Source: Candidatus Epulonipiscium viviparus (GTDB taxonomy: Bacteria > Bacillota > Clostridia > Lachnospirales > Cellulosilyticaceae). Taken from it: DNA of 64,000 bases. The position numbers and the translations under genes were made by a program. Below, piece by piece: positions 38,404 through 47,551 of the stretch (the first letter of the stretch is position 1; every line of letters starts with the position of its first letter). The stretch is from contig NZ_CP117982.1 in assembly GCF_030708075.1 (NCBI RefSeq), positions 1,882,513-1,946,512 of the forward strand, written 5' to 3'. The notes beneath the pieces are model-generated. The model was not told the origin of the DNA, did not search any database, and saw nothing but the letters and a program-made list of their open reading frames with translations.

Positions 38404-39240
38404 ATGTATAAAATACTTGAAAAACAGAGATTAAGTGAGCAAGTTGTACGTATGAAAATTGACGCACCCAATGTTGCGAAGAAAGCATTAGCAGGTCAAT
38501 TTATTATTTTGAGAGTTGATGAAGATGGTGAAAGAATACCACTGACTGTTGCTGACTATGATAGAGGGGCTGGTACAGTTTCTATTATTTTTCAAGAAGT
38601 TGGATATACTACTATAAAACTTGGTAAAAAAGAAGAAGGAGAATATATTCAGGACTTTGTTGGACCTCTTGGACTAGCCTCTGAAGTGGAGGAGTATAAA
38701 GGCAAGAGAGTTTGCGTAATTGGCGGAGGTTTGGGCTGTGCAATTGCCTATCCTCAAGCAAAGGCTTTCTATGAAGCAGGAGCAATTGTTGATGTTATTG
38801 CTGGTTTTAGAAATAAGGATCTTGTTATTTTAGAAAAAGAAATGGGCGCATGTTCAAAAAAACTTACTATTATAACAGATGATGGTTCTAATGGCAAAAA
38901 AGGGCTTGTGACGGATGTATTAAAAGAAGAAATAGAAAGTGGTGCACACTATGATTTAGTGATTGCTATTGGACCGCTTGTTATGATGAAATTTGTATCC
39001 TTAGCAACAAAGCCATATGGAATTAAAACCATTGTAAGTATGAATTCAACTATGGTAGATGGCACTGGAATGTGTGGTTGCTGCAGACTGACTGTTGATA
39101 ATAAAACTAAATTTGCTTGTGTTGATGGGCCAGATTTTGATGGTCACTTAGTGGATTTTGATGAAACTATTAGAAAGTCTAGAATGTATCACGACCATGA
39201 AAGAAGTCAATGTAGTTTGGAGGGATTTAAAAATGCCTAA
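38404..39240 (+). CDS. nfnA: NADH-dependent ferredoxin:NADP+ oxidoreductase, subunit A
   Basis: Small subunit (278 aa) of the electron-bifurcating NfnAB transhydrogenase, also annotated as sulfide dehydrogenase or ferredoxin-NADP reductase subunit. The N-terminal FAD domain has AGQFIILRVDEDGERIPLTV (about residues 33-52), followed by the NAD domain with VCVIGGGLGCAIAYPQAKA (about 102) and a C-terminal 2Fe-2S site with GMCGCCRLTV and ACVDGPDFDGH (about 222-245). In Clostridia it couples reduced ferredoxin plus NADH to NADPH formation. AGGAGG lies before the ATG. The 3' end overlaps nfnB by 8 bases. Confidence 0.93.
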   Translation: MYKILEKQRLSEQVVRMKIDAPNVAKKALAGQFIILRVDEDGERIPLTVADYDRGAGTVSIIFQEVGYTTIKLGKKEEGEYIQDFVGPLGLASEVEEYKGKRVCVIGGGLGCAIAYPQAKAFYEAGAIVDVIAGFRNKDLVILEKEMGACSKKLTIITDDGSNGKKGLVTDVLKEEIESGAHYDLVIAIGPLVMMKFVSLATKPYGIKTIVSMNSTMVDGTGMCGCCRLTVDNKTKFACVDGPDFDGHLVDFDETIRKSRMYHDHERSQCSLEGFKNA

Positions 39241-40618
39241 TATGTCAAAAGTAAAAGTGCCAATGCCTGAACAAGCGCCAGACATTAGAAACAAAAACTT
39301 TGCAGAAGTTACTTTGGGATATACAGATAAGGACGCTTTAGAAGAAGCTGATAGATGCTTAAATTGCAAACATAAGCCGTGTATGAAAGGATGTCCTGTT
39401 AATGTACAAATTCCAGAATTTATTTCTGCTATTAAGGCTGGAGAATTTAAAAAAGCAAATGATATTATAAAAGAAACCTCTTCTTTGCCAGCTGTGTGCG
39501 GACGTGTGTGCCCTCAAGAATCTCAATGTGAAAAGTATTGTGTACGTGGAATTAAAAATGAGCCTGTGGGAATTGGTAGATTGGAGAGATTTGCAGCGGA
39601 TTGGGCGATGGAAAATTTTGCCGAAAAGTCTCAAAAACCGGCAGCAAATGGACATAAAGTAGCGGTTGTTGGAGCAGGACCAGCAGGATTAACCTGTGCG
39701 GGAGACCTTGCTTTAATGGGTTATGATGTTACAATATTTGAAGCTTTCCATGTTGCAGGTGGAGTTTTGATGTATGGAATTCCGGAATTTAGACTTCCGA
39801 AAGCATTAGTTCAAAAGGAAATCAATAGCCTAAAAGAATTAGGTGTGAAAATTGTTACAAACTTTGTTGTAGGAAAATCGGAAACCATTGATGACTTATT
39901 AGCAGATGGATATGAAGCGGTGTTTGTAGGTTCTGGTGCAGGGCTTCCTAAATTTATGAATTTGCCTGGCGAAAATTTAAATGGAGTTTATTCTGCAAAT
40001 GAATATTTAACTCGTATCAACTTGATGAAAGCGTATGAAGATGGTGCAGCAACTCCTATTTATCATGCAAAGAATGTAGCTGTCTTTGGCGGAGGTAATG
40101 TCGCGATGGATGCAGCTCGCTCAGCCAAGAGAATGGGTGCAGAAAATGTTTATATCGTATATCGTAGATCTGAAAATGAATTGCCAGCTAGAGCAGAAGA
40201 AGTTCATCATGCTAAAGAAGAAGGAATTATATTTAAAATATTATCTAATCCTAATGAAATTATTGGCGATGAAAATTTCTGGGTTAAGGCTATCAAATGT
40301 GATACGATGGAGCTTGGCGAGCCAGATGAAAGCGGAAGGCGTTCTCCAGTGAAAGTTCCAAACGCAGAATTTATATTGGATGTTGATTGCGTAATTGTAT
40401 CTATTGGAACATCTCCAAATCCAATCATTCCAAGCTCAACACCAGATTTAACGACTAACCGATGGGGTTGCGTTGTAGCTGATGATGCGGGAATAACTGA
40501 GAAGCCGGGAGTTTTTGCTGGTGGGGATGTTGTAACAGGAGCAGCGACCGTGATTTTAGCTATGGGTGCAGGTAAAAATGCAGCTGCAGCTATGGATGAA
40601 TATATTAAAAAACGATAA
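39233..40618 (+). CDS. nfnB: NADH-dependent ferredoxin:NADP+ oxidoreductase, subunit B (GltD-like)
   Basis: Large subunit, 461 aa, related to the small subunit of glutamate synthase. Start set at ATG 39233, 7 bases after GGAGGGA; longer in-frame starts lie within nfnA and lack a site. The N-terminal two-cluster domain has CLNCKHKPCMKGCP and CGRVCPQESQCEKYC (about residues 42-100); then FAD (VVGAGPAGLTCAGDLA, about 143) and NADPH (AVFGGGNVAMDAARSAK, about 285) sites and the terminal GGDVVTGAATVILAMGAGK. The partner nfnA gene argues against a glutamate synthase role, as no large glutamate synthase subunit is present. Confidence 0.93.
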   Translation: MPNMSKVKVPMPEQAPDIRNKNFAEVTLGYTDKDALEEADRCLNCKHKPCMKGCPVNVQIPEFISAIKAGEFKKANDIIKETSSLPAVCGRVCPQESQCEKYCVRGIKNEPVGIGRLERFAADWAMENFAEKSQKPAANGHKVAVVGAGPAGLTCAGDLALMGYDVTIFEAFHVAGGVLMYGIPEFRLPKALVQKEINSLKELGVKIVTNFVVGKSETIDDLLADGYEAVFVGSGAGLPKFMNLPGENLNGVYSANEYLTRINLMKAYEDGAATPIYHAKNVAVFGGGNVAMDAARSAKRMGAENVYIVYRRSENELPARAEEVHHAKEEGIIFKILSNPNEIIGDENFWVKAIKCDTMELGEPDESGRRSPVKVPNAEFILDVDCVIVSIGTSPNPIIPSSTPDLTTNRWGCVVADDAGITEKPGVFAGGDVVTGAATVILAMGAGKNAAAAMDEYIKKR

Positions 40619-40657
40619 AAAAAAGGTGCCGCAATTAATTTTGTAGCACCTTTTTAT
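40619..40657. terminator. Bidirectional terminator between nfnB and the flotillin gene
   Basis: AAAAAGGTGC (to 40629) pairs with GCACCTTTTT (40645-40655). The A and T flanks suit both strands, whose genes converge here. Confidence 0.85.
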
Positions 40658-40659
40658 AT

Positions 40660-42087
40660 TTAACGTGTAGTATATTCTTTAACTATTTCAGCAAGATCAA
40701 TACCAGTTAAGCTTTCAACGACTTCTGGTACTTGTGCGATGATGTTTGTAAGACCTTTGGTAAACTTGGCAGAAGCGCCGGTGGAGTTGTCACCGCCATT
40801 GTCTATGATAACCATTTTCTCGGTTTGAGCAAGAGGTTTCGCAATGTTGGCAGCAATCTCCGGAAGGTTGTTAGCAATGATTTCTACGATGATAGCGTTG
40901 CCGTATTCTTTATAAACATCAGCTTTTTCGCGAAGTGCTTCAACTTCGGCTTTGAGTGCTTCGGCTTCGGCTTGGCCTTTTGCTTTGATCGCAGCGGCTT
41001 CGGCTTTACCAATTTCCTCGATTTTTAATGCCTGAGCTTTGGCTTCTAGTTCGAGAGCGGTGGCCCTACCAGCAGCTTCGAGTTCAATCTTTTTCTGCTC
41101 AGCATATGCTTTTTGCTCTTCGATATATCTTTGGGCTTCGGCTTCTTTTTCGGCTTTATATTTTTCGGCATCGGCTTGCTTTTTGATATTTACATCGAGT
41201 TCTTGCTCTTTGCGAAGCGCATTTTGTTTTGTAACTTCTGTTTGCTTGATAGCTTCTAGCAATTTAGCAGATTGTTCAGTTTCTATTACTTGTTTTTGAA
41301 CAATATTTGTTTCGATATCGTAGGCTTTATCGGTTTTTGCTTTGGCTTTAAACTGCTCCTCTTTATACAGCTGCAACTTAATTTCCTTTTCTTTTTCGGC
41401 TTCGGCAACTTGAGTTTCTGCCATTAATTGGGCCTGCTTACCTAAGCGGTTGCTTTCTGCAGTCTTTTCTAGCTCTTCTCTTTGGGCCTCTGCCTTTGCA
41501 ATTTCAGCATTTTTATGTACGTCTGCTATACGCTTGGCACCTAATGCTTGCAAATAGCCATTTTTATCTGTAATATCTCGGAGCGTGAATGTAATGAGTT
41601 GAAGCCCCATTTTAGTTAGTTCAGAGCTTGCAACAGATTCGACTTCGGATGTAAATTTTTCTCTATCTTGGTATATATCTTCTAAAGTCATCTTAGAAAC
41701 AATTTCTCGCAACTTACCTTCTAGAACATCCTTGGTAGTAGACTTGATGTTGTCAATAGTACTCTGAAGCTTACCAGTATTAAATTGTTCCACTGCTGTA
41801 AGTATACTTTGCTTATCATTTTTAATCTTAATAATAGCAACACCATCTGTTGATAACGGAACCCCTGTAATATCTAGTGAATCGGTTGTATTTACATCAA
41901 GGTTCATATCTTCTAGCGAAATGCGGTCAATTTGTTCTAATATTGGGATAACTATGGTTCCTTTGCCACTAATAACTCTCTGTTTAACACCTGTAATTAC
42001 AAATGCTTTATCAATAGGAGCTTTTTTCCACATACTTAAGATTAGTACAACAATGGCAACGATAATTGCAATTTCAATAAAATGCAT
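40660..42087 (-). CDS. floT: Flotillin-like SPFH-domain membrane scaffold
   Basis: 475 aa from the ATG at 42087, which follows AAAGGGGGA; a longer frame to 42147 would start inside the promoter. One N-terminal membrane segment (about residues 3-20, IEIAIIVAIVVLILSM) is followed by an SPFH/band 7 domain (about 25-200), then a long Ala/Glu/Lys-rich coiled coil (about 205-390) with repeated EAEA and AQREE patterns, and a C-terminal oligomerisation segment. Flotillins organise membrane microdomains and support protease and sporulation complexes in Bacillus. No NfeD partner gene is adjacent, which is unusual. Confidence 0.92.
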   Translation of the reverse strand: MHFIEIAIIVAIVVLILSMWKKAPIDKAFVITGVKQRVISGKGTIVIPILEQIDRISLEDMNLDVNTTDSLDITGVPLSTDGVAIIKIKNDKQSILTAVEQFNTGKLQSTIDNIKSTTKDVLEGKLREIVSKMTLEDIYQDREKFTSEVESVASSELTKMGLQLITFTLRDITDKNGYLQALGAKRIADVHKNAEIAKAEAQREELEKTAESNRLGKQAQLMAETQVAEAEKEKEIKLQLYKEEQFKAKAKTDKAYDIETNIVQKQVIETEQSAKLLEAIKQTEVTKQNALRKEQELDVNIKKQADAEKYKAEKEAEAQRYIEEQKAYAEQKKIELEAAGRATALELEAKAQALKIEEIGKAEAAAIKAKGQAEAEALKAEVEALREKADVYKEYGNAIIVEIIANNLPEIAANIAKPLAQTEKMVIIDNGGDNSTGASAKFTKGLTNIIAQVPEVVESLTGIDLAEIVKEYTTR

Positions 42088-42109
42088 ATTAATTCCCCCT
42101 TTATAAATA

Positions 42110-42138
42110 ATATTAAAATAAATCAGAATTTTTGTCAA
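42110..42138 (-). promoter_or_regulatory. Promoter of the flotillin gene
   Basis: Minus strand TTGACA (42133-42138), 17 bases, TAATAT (42110-42115, four of six). Confidence 0.6.
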
Positions 42139-42242
42139 TAGGAGCATGTTCTTTACTTTATGTGCATATATTCAAAAAAAATTTGTTTAATAATGTAAGT
42201 GTTTGACAATACTATATTATAAAATTGAAAAGAGGTTACAAG

Positions 42243-42374
42243 ATGTATAAATTAGTCGAGCATTATTATCAAATGTCGCTAAGTCGAAGAATACTGTTTT
42301 GGATTGTAGAATGGGTATTTTTTGCACCAATAGCATATTTGTGGTTGATGGTGCTTCATGCTTATGATGAATGA
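42243..42374 (+). CDS. Small membrane protein, 43 aa, unrecognised
   Basis: Short frame from ATG 42243 to TGA 42374 behind AAGAGG (spacing about 8). The product begins MYKLVEHYYQMSLSRR and then has one strongly hydrophobic segment (residues about 17-38, ILFWIVEWVFFAPIAYLWLM) rich in Trp and Phe, ending HAYDE. Basic residues precede the membrane segment, so the N-terminus is probably cytoplasmic. It sits alone on the plus strand between two minus-strand genes. I do not recognise a family. A minus-strand frame over the same bases has no ribosome site and poor composition. Confidence 0.45.
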   Translation: MYKLVEHYYQMSLSRRILFWIVEWVFFAPIAYLWLMVLHAYDE

Positions 42375-42418
42375 AGAGCTCTTGTAGAATTGATGCTGCA
42401 ATCTTTAGGTATTTTGAG

Positions 42419-42449
42419 ATAAAAAAGAGGAACTGCAAGGGGGCAGTTC
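42419..42449 (-). terminator. Terminator of the secreted BNR protein gene
   Basis: On the minus strand GGAACTGC (42442-42449) pairs with GCAGTTCC (42428-42435), followed by CTCTTTTTT. Confidence 0.85.
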
Positions 42450-42459
42450 CAGGGGAATA

Positions 42460-45400
42460 TTACTTATTTTCAAAATCAAAGTGAAATTGTAAATCGTTGA
42501 CAATATCAACATCAGCATTTGGCATTGCAAATTTTAGTGTTAATGTTGTGGTTGCTTCTAATGGTTGATCGGCCATAAAAGTTAAAGAATCAGATGGAAC
42601 GACAATATCGATATTTTTAAATGAGTTGGGGTTATTTGTGAGATGAACAGTTACATTAGTTTCTTCTAGACTATTTTTTAGAAAATATCCTTCTTGAAAT
42701 TTCAAGTTTAAGCTTACGATGCTTCCCTCTTCAATATTGTCGATGGTGGTAAATTCGAGTACTGGGGCAGCTGCAGAACTACTCTTAATTATATCTCCTA
42801 ATCCATCTATCAGAACAATCGGCGTGCCATTATCTGCCAAATTTACCAAAGAATGCGTATTATCAAGCTTTGCAGTAGGATTGGTAACCGGAATTTCTCT
42901 CATAGTGTTGGGTACAGGAAGAGCAACCGGGAGGCTAAAATCTTCGGTGGTCATCACTTGGTCTGCAGATGAAAATGCGTCTGGAAGAACCATTTTATAA
43001 AATCCAGATGCATAGGACGATGCCCACATCACGTTGGGGTCAATAGGGTCAAACATTACTTCTGTAGTTTTATTTGAATTGCCTATTCCGTTATTGATTT
43101 TAACCCAGCTTGCTCCTCCGTCAGTTGTCATAAATAATCCTTGGTTTAGGCCATTGATAGCAGTGGAGCCGCCCATTGTTACAACCATTCTATTTTCGTC
43201 TTTAGGATCTACGGTAGTGTCAATGATGTATGCACCAGAAAATCCGTGAGTCCAAGTTGAGCCGTTGTCATCGCTATACCACATCCCACCTTTGCAAGTT
43301 GCTGGAGTTCCTGATGCAAAGCCAGTAGAAATTACGATTCTGCCGCTAGGCGCAACGGTGATGTCGTTGACAGAGTTTACTCCTGCTGGAAGTGGCATTT
43401 TGGTCCAATTTTCTGCCTCATCTATAGATTTATATAATCCACCATCTGCACCCATCGATGCTGCATAAAGAGTTTCATGATCCGTAGAGAAAGCAACAGC
43501 GTTAATGTTTGCAGGTGTAGCGTCGATACCATTGTTTGCAACAGCCCAGGTGACGCCACCGTCCGTAGTTTTATATACACCGCGTTGATCCGATTTGAGA
43601 GTAAGTTTTGACGCAACGTCGTTTATGGTTTTTACAGGCACGGCAAAGTACATGGTATTAGGGTCGTTTTTGTCAATGATTAAAGTATAGGCTTTGATGG
43701 AGTCTGACATAGGTACATCGAAAACTTTGGAAAGGCTTTCCCAGTCTTTGCCACCGTTTGTGGATTTGACAAATTCGCCGCGGTGTCCTAGTCTATCTAC
43801 CAATGCGTATACTGTATTGGGGTCATGAGGATGAAATGCCACCGCTGCGCCAGGACAGGATACTTGATTTTCGAAGTCGATTCGTTCCATTGGTACTGCT
43901 TTTGTATCGATGTGAGAATAATCTACAGTGTCATTAAGCTTCCAAAGTCCTGTTTCGCCAGATACAAAATACACATCATTGGTGACAGGTTGCGTAAGTA
44001 CATATTTTCCAGGAACATTGCTATTGCCTCGACCGATCCAGATGTCGTGGTCAACTTCCACAGAATCTACCTGTGCCCATGTTCTGCCTCCATCTTTAGA
44101 GACGATTCTAGATTTAAATACGTGAGTAATGAGTGTTTTGCCATCGGGACTGATTGCCAAATATTGATACGCAAGCATAGGATATTGCCCATCAAACATC
44201 CAAGACCAGTCTTCCTCACCACCAACATCAACATTTCGAGTAGTTAGGTCAACATCATCTGGTGCATATTGTGACGACCAATACTCTGCATCTTCTTGGT
44301 AACCAGACCCAATTCTGGTAGAAATAAACCAATTTTTACCACCATCTTCCGAAATCCAAATTCCTTCGGGCTCGATGCTATTTTCCTTGCGGCCACAGTT
44401 TGCTGCATATAAAATATTAGGATTTACAGGGTTAATTTCGACTTCTCGAAAGCTTGGGAGTATTGCATCAGGAACTTTGATGTTTGGTAAGTTGCTTTTG
44501 CCAAACCAGTTGCCTATTCCGTTTTGAAACCCTTGTTGAGAACCCTTTCCATTAGCATCTTTAAAGTTGGTATAGTCAACCATCATCCCGTCGTTTAAAG
44601 ATTCCCATGTTTTTCCTTCGTCCACACTTTTAAAAACACCGCCACTAGTGTGAGACACGTTGCCCTCATCATCCAAATCCCAAATTGTAAGAGTGGCAGT
44701 AACCAAAGTTACTTGATCTGTCGCTTCGTCATAGTGAAAGGCCAAATCTCGTATATGCGTGTCGCCAGTAATAGGATCTGCAAGTCCATCGTTGATGGGT
44801 TCATAAGATGCTCCACCGTTATGGCTGATGAAATTTCCGTGAGAGGTCGCAACATATAAGGTGTCGCGTTGCTTAGGGTGAATGAAGATTTGCCCGATTT
44901 CTGCTTGTCGCGGGAGCCCCTCAAAAGTATTGGTCCAAGTAACTCCGCCATCAGTAGATTTATAAATTATGCCTTGAACCGCGCCATTGCTCGCACCGGT
45001 TTTATAGCGTTGTTTGCTAGTGCGAGGATCTTTATTTTTCCAAAATCCACCTGATCCGGCATAGATAATGTCATGGTTAGTTGGGTCAATAGTGAGTGCA
45101 GAAAGAGAAACTTTTTGGCTGGATATATGAGGAAACTTATCTTCTGCAAATGGACGCCAGTTCTTTCCTTTATCATATGTAACAAATAACCCATTTTCAT
45201 TTGCAGCAAGACCATAATTCTCATCTTGAAGCGAAAATTTCATCTGATAAGTTTGTGATAATGCGGTCAGTCCACCATTGGCATCTTCATCAGAAATGGT
45301 TTCCCACGTATCAACGCTTGTCATGCCATCTCGTGACATATAAGAAGTATCCATGTTTTGCGATATGTAGACATAATTTGGATCAGTGGGATGGAAGAAT

Positions 45401-45624
45401 GATGAGTCGGCACCACCTTGTGACCCTGCCGCGATCTGAATCCATTCGATATCTTCTGTGGAGTTGATGCGTCTGGTAACTAAGTCTTGTTCAAATTGCA
45501 ATGTACCAGAAGTGACCGAGCCAGTAGTGATAGAGGTTTTTTCCGTAGCAAAGGCGGGAGTTGAGATTGTTGCTGATGTCGCGGCTGCAAGAATGTAGGC
45601 AATAAGTTTTTGTGATAATTTCAT
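42460..45624 (-). CDS. Secreted BNR/Asp-box beta-propeller protein (GH74-like) with C-terminal repeat module
   Basis: 1054 aa from ATG 45624 behind AAAGGAG; longer frames start over the promoter. A signal peptide is clear (MKLSQKLIAYILAAATSATI, cleavage after PAFA near residue 26). Two propeller-like parts carry at least nine Asp-boxes (STDGGVTW, SVDEGKTW, SEDGGKNW, SKDGGRTW, STNGGKDW, TTDGGVTW, SDDNGSTW, TTDGGASW). The last ~90 residues form a separate module with LKFQEGYFLK, NNPNSFKN, FAMPNADVDIVNDL, also found twice in the protein at 46499-47551. The fold suggests polysaccharide binding or cleavage (GH74 or similar), but the usual GH74 N-terminal DIGG motif is not seen, so activity is uncertain. 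A partial decayed copy lies upstream. Confidence 0.8.
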   Translation of the reverse strand: MKLSQKLIAYILAAATSATISTPAFATEKTSITTGSVTSGTLQFEQDLVTRRINSTEDIEWIQIAAGSQGGADSSFFHPTDPNYVYISQNMDTSYMSRDGMTSVDTWETISDEDANGGLTALSQTYQMKFSLQDENYGLAANENGLFVTYDKGKNWRPFAEDKFPHISSQKVSLSALTIDPTNHDIIYAGSGGFWKNKDPRTSKQRYKTGASNGAVQGIIYKSTDGGVTWTNTFEGLPRQAEIGQIFIHPKQRDTLYVATSHGNFISHNGGASYEPINDGLADPITGDTHIRDLAFHYDEATDQVTLVTATLTIWDLDDEGNVSHTSGGVFKSVDEGKTWESLNDGMMVDYTNFKDANGKGSQQGFQNGIGNWFGKSNLPNIKVPDAILPSFREVEINPVNPNILYAANCGRKENSIEPEGIWISEDGGKNWFISTRIGSGYQEDAEYWSSQYAPDDVDLTTRNVDVGGEEDWSWMFDGQYPMLAYQYLAISPDGKTLITHVFKSRIVSKDGGRTWAQVDSVEVDHDIWIGRGNSNVPGKYVLTQPVTNDVYFVSGETGLWKLNDTVDYSHIDTKAVPMERIDFENQVSCPGAAVAFHPHDPNTVYALVDRLGHRGEFVKSTNGGKDWESLSKVFDVPMSDSIKAYTLIIDKNDPNTMYFAVPVKTINDVASKLTLKSDQRGVYKTTDGGVTWAVANNGIDATPANINAVAFSTDHETLYAASMGADGGLYKSIDEAENWTKMPLPAGVNSVNDITVAPSGRIVISTGFASGTPATCKGGMWYSDDNGSTWTHGFSGAYIIDTTVDPKDENRMVVTMGGSTAINGLNQGLFMTTDGGASWVKINNGIGNSNKTTEVMFDPIDPNVMWASSYASGFYKMVLPDAFSSADQVMTTEDFSLPVALPVPNTMREIPVTNPTAKLDNTHSLVNLADNGTPIVLIDGLGDIIKSSSAAAPVLEFTTIDNIEEGSIVSLNLKFQEGYFLKNSLEETNVTVHLTNNPNSFKNIDIVVPSDSLTFMADQPLEATTTLTLKFAMPNADVDIVNDLQFHFDFENK

Positions 45625-45671
45625 AAAAAGCTCCTTTTTTTCGAATTTATTTTGAACTAGTACACAATCAA

Positions 45672-45701
45672 ATTGTATCATATATTTTAAATGCTTGACA
45701 A
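45672..45701 (-). promoter_or_regulatory. Promoter of the secreted BNR protein gene
   Basis: Minus strand TTGTCA (45696-45701, five of six), 18 bases, TACAAT (45672-45677, five of six). Confidence 0.6.
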
Positions 45702-45771
45702 TATTATAACTTAATGGTGTACTAGAAATTTTGAAATAGTTTGCCGCTGTAGTAAAAGTTACTACAAAATA

Positions 45772-46497
45772 CTATTTGAGCAAAGCTTCGATGGGAAGCC
45801 CTTTAATATCATAGTCTTCGGTAGTCACTACCTTATTAGCAGATGAAAATCCATCCGGAAGAATCAGTTTATAAAAGCCTGATGCATATGAAGAAGCCCA
45901 CATAAATGCTAGTGTCCAGCTGACTCCTTCGTCATCGCTATAATACATTCCGCCTGCGCACTCAGAAGCTGTTGCAGAAGCAAAACCGGTGGAAATAATT
46001 AGGCGACCTTTTGGCGTGACCGAAACATCGTTGATAGAATTTACCCCTGGTGGAAGTGGCATTTTAATCCAGTTTCTTGCTTCATCGGTGGATTTATATA
46101 GCCCCCCATCTGCTCCCATTGCAGCAGAATAAATTGTATGGTGGTCGTTTGAAAAAGCAACAGCGTTGACATCGGCAACTGGAAAGGTTGAGTGAACATC
46201 GTTGATTGCTTTACTAGGAAGCGCAAAATACATAGTGGTAGGATTATTTTTATCGATGATTAGTGTATACGCTTTTATCGCATCAGACATAGGCACATCA
46301 AAGAGTTGGCATAAGCATTCCCAATCAGTGCCGCCAGTGGTAGATCGTACAAATTGCCCGCGATGATTAAGTCGGTCAACTACGGCATAAACAGTGTTGT
46401 GATCGTGAGGATGAAATGCCACCGCTGCGCCAGGACAGGATACTTGATTTTTGTAATCGATGCGCTCCATTGGAACCGCCTTGGTGTTTAGATACTG
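45772..46497 (-). pseudogene. Decayed internal fragment of the secreted BNR protein
   Basis: The frame reads closely like the C-terminal half of the 1054-aa protein (for example QVSCPGAAVAFHPHD, FDVPMSD.IKAYTLIIDKN, GADGGLYKS), but lacks the N-terminal half and signal peptide. Two in-frame deletions of about 28 and 69 residues remove whole propeller strands, one Asp-box each. The C-terminal module is lost after VVTTEDYD, with a short unrelated tail. The 5' junction lies within about 10 bases of the stop of the next gene upstream, with a stop codon in this frame at the joint. A 40-base segment near 46410-46450 is identical to 43830-43870, so the duplication is fairly recent. Confidence 0.8.
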
Positions 46498-46498
46498 A

Positions 46499-47551
46499 TT
46501 ATTTTACTGCAAAGCTGAACACAAAGTCAGTTAGCGGATCGATAGTGCCTTCCGGCATAATGAAGTCGAAGGCCACAAATTTGCCAGAAGCGCCGACTGG
46601 CTGAGCACCGTTGAAAGTATATGAGTTGGTAGATGGAGTGATGGAGAGCCCTTTTGGACTGGTTAGGGTGATCTCAAGTTTAGGAGTTCCAACGCCACCT
46701 TTGATAGCATAAGATGTGAACATTGATATTTTTAGAGTGATTTTATCGCCAGCCTTTATGGTTGATGCCGGCGTGATGTTTTTGCCATTTGCTTGCAGTT
46801 GAACAGTCATAGATGAAGGAAGATCGCCGTTAGCATTTACAAGTTTGCCTTTCAAAGCTGGAGCATATACAGTGCTTTTAATTAGGAAAGAAGAGGCAGA
46901 AGTGTCAGTTTTTCCAGGAGTAATGTTGATTATAGGGAATGCGGTAGTGAATCCAGTAGCGGAACCTTTTGGCATAACAATGTCTCCAACGCTAAATTTA
47001 TAGGAAAAATCATTTAATAAATCGAGATCGCTATCAGGCATTATAAACTGAAATTTTATAACTTGGTTTGCGCCAAGAGGAGCTGCATCAGTAAAAGTGA
47101 TAGTGCCTGTGTTTTGGATAATATTAACATTTTTATTGGAAGCCGGATTGTTCCCAATAGCGATGTTTATGTTAGTAGCACCAACGCCATCTTTGATGTA
47201 GAAGCCATCTGAAAATTGTACTTTCATTGTTACCAGCGTGCCAGCAGGAATACCTTTTAAGTCCATTGTATCTGCAGGAACGGTTTTTCCGTCAGCATCG
47301 ACATACATCGAGATGCCACCAGGAAGAGTTCCTTTGGAAGCCATCAATATTCCATCTAGGTCTTTTTTATACAGAGGATTATTGAGAGATACGAATGGCA
47401 AGCCACCTTGAGTTTTTGAAGGGCGCACACCGATTAAAGTATGAGGAGCACCCAGAGGCGTCGTGGCAACAGCGGGAGCGGCGGCGAAAGTTGGGATTGA
47501 AGCACCGAGTAATGCGTTAACGGCAATAAGACTTGCGATAAATTTTTTCAT
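46499..47551 (-). CDS. Secreted protein with two copies of a ~90-residue beta-rich module
   Basis: 350 aa with a clear signal peptide (MKKFIASLIAVNALLGASI, cleavage near TFAAA, residue 24). Two related modules follow: residues about 100-190 (GTLVTMKVQFSDGFYIKDGV to MPDSDLDLLNDFSYKF) and about 265-350 (GDKITLKISMFTSYAIKGGV to MPEGTIDPLTDFVFSFAVK). The same module ends the 1054-aa BNR protein. It has regular beta-strand patterning and no Cys or catalytic signature, so binding or structural use is likely. AAGGAGG lies 8 bases before the ATG. I know no name for the module. The BNR gene fragment abuts its 3' end. Confidence 0.75.
   Translation of the reverse strand: MKKFIASLIAVNALLGASIPTFAAAPAVATTPLGAPHTLIGVRPSKTQGGLPFVSLNNPLYKKDLDGILMASKGTLPGGISMYVDADGKTVPADTMDLKGIPAGTLVTMKVQFSDGFYIKDGVGATNINIAIGNNPASNKNVNIIQNTGTITFTDAAPLGANQVIKFQFIMPDSDLDLLNDFSYKFSVGDIVMPKGSATGFTTAFPIINITPGKTDTSASSFLIKSTVYAPALKGKLVNANGDLPSSMTVQLQANGKNITPASTIKAGDKITLKISMFTSYAIKGGVGTPKLEITLTSPKGLSITPSTNSYTFNGAQPVGASGKFVAFDFIMPEGTIDPLTDFVFSFAVK

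Noticed and set aside
39233..40618. Glutamate synthase small subunit
   Set aside because: The overlapping nfnA gene and lack of a large glutamate synthase subunit favour NfnB.
42217..42438. Minus-strand open frame overlapping the 43-aa gene
   Set aside because: No ribosome site and no membrane or domain pattern; the plus-strand frame has both.
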